The notes below the pieces were generated by a model. That model did not search any database. It had not been told where the DNA came from and saw nothing but the letters and a program-made list of their open reading frames with translations. A DNA stretch of 6,291 bases, from assembly GCA_021812735.1 (NCBI GenBank), contig JAKAMV010000621.1, forward strand, positions 1 through 6,291, in the 5' to 3' direction. Source of the DNA: Chloroflexota bacterium (GTDB lineage Bacteria > Chloroflexota > Limnocylindria > Limnocylindrales > CSP1-4). Shown here one piece after another: positions 6,077 through 6,291 of the stretch; position 1 is the first letter of the stretch; the number at the start of each line of letters is the position of its first letter. Position numbers and translations under genes: made by a program.

Positions 6077-6128
6077 CCGGTAGAGGACCAGCCCCGCCAC
6101 GACGCCGGCGTGCGGAGAGCTCTACCGG
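6077..6128. repeat. Perfect 9-base inverted repeat enclosing a 10-base palindrome
   Basis: ccggtagag (6077-6085) and ctctaccgg (6120-6128) pair perfectly across a 34-base loop. The loop itself contains the perfect palindrome acgccggcgt (6102-6111). The arms are less GC-pure than their surroundings, which makes chance pairing less likely. It lies just after the possible ends of an upstream minus-strand gene and before the peptidase operon. It could therefore be a transcript-end or processing structure; no T tract follows on either strand. Confidence 0.45.
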
Positions 6129-6186
6129 GCCGATCTTGCAGCTGCCAGGCCGGTACCCCCGGCGACCACGGCGAGGTCCATGCCGC

Positions 6187-6291
6187 TCACTTCGTACCCG
6201 GGGCGCGCCCCGACCTCGCCGCGCGGCCGGCGACCGCGGCGGGTGCCCGCGACGCCATACCGCCCGGCTGCCAATCGTCCAACGGGCGCAC
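6187..6291 (-). CDS. Possible 3' end of an upstream minus-strand gene (frame uncertain)
   Basis: The last bases of the window remain open in two competing minus-strand frames. The one reported ends at TGA 6189..6187 and reads VRPLDDWQPGG at the edge, then an Ala/Arg/Gly-rich tail. It has the higher G+C at third positions (all but four of 35 codons). The other ends at TAG 6124..6122 and reads ...GARPGYEVSGMDLAVVAGG..., a more protein-like but AT-richer-at-third-position tail. An ATG at 6181 in that second frame would also give a free-standing 19-residue peptide, without a good ribosome site. No family is recognisable. Whatever is here ends at least about 215 bases before the peptidase start. 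Confidence 0.27.
   Translation of the reverse strand: MRPLDDWQPGGMASRAPAAVAGRAARSGRAPGTK

Noticed and set aside
5130..6083. A 317-codon plus-strand frame covering the catalytic peptidase and its leader.
   Set aside because: It is the antisense shadow of the M16 gene, full of Arg and Val without recognisable structure.

Overview
The window is very GC-rich, and every gene I can support lies on the minus strand. There are two compact operons, read here in transcription order from high to low coordinates. Heavy GC bias, Thr/Pro/Glu-rich secreted linkers, an ECF sigma cassette and a two-subunit M16B peptidase point to a high-GC bacterium. A Chloroflexota (Thermomicrobia-like) or Actinomycetota host is an inference from style; no marker gene settles it.

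Operon A (about 6291 to 1885). The right edge may hold the 3' end of another minus-strand gene. A roughly 200-base leader follows, rich in inverted repeats and with a weak extended -10-like site. Next come two M16-family peptidase genes joined by a 4-base ATGA overlap. The first carries the zinc site HLFEH plus a downstream Glu. The second has lost HxxEH but keeps the C-terminal SRL...LRE...Y substrate-binding motif. The two are therefore probably the catalytic and non-catalytic halves of one heterodimeric M16B peptidase. The stop codon of the second gene directly abuts an MFS exporter of the MFS_3/DHA3 (EntS-like) type. The conserved N-terminus of this exporter has no ATG, GTG or TTG start. 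An ACG sits exactly where a start is expected, 5 bases after GGAGG, so it is either a rare ACG initiation codon or a T-to-C change or error.

Operon B (1869 to 1, running off the left edge). Only 16 bases after the exporter's stop is a sequence resembling an ECF-type promoter (GCAACCTTT ... TGTCTC), with a perfect 10-base palindrome on its -35 part. It precedes a small secreted Thr/Pro/Glu-rich repeat protein with a strong Shine-Dalgarno sequence, then an ECF sigma factor, then a one-pass membrane protein that starts inside the sigma stop codon (GTGA overlap) and is cut by the window edge. The last protein sits where an anti-sigma factor is expected and has that topology, but no zinc-binding anti-sigma motif. 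The likely arrangement is an autoregulated sigma/anti-sigma cell-envelope switch whose first product is a secreted repeat protein.

No tRNA, rRNA, insertion sequence, CRISPR array or attachment site was seen.
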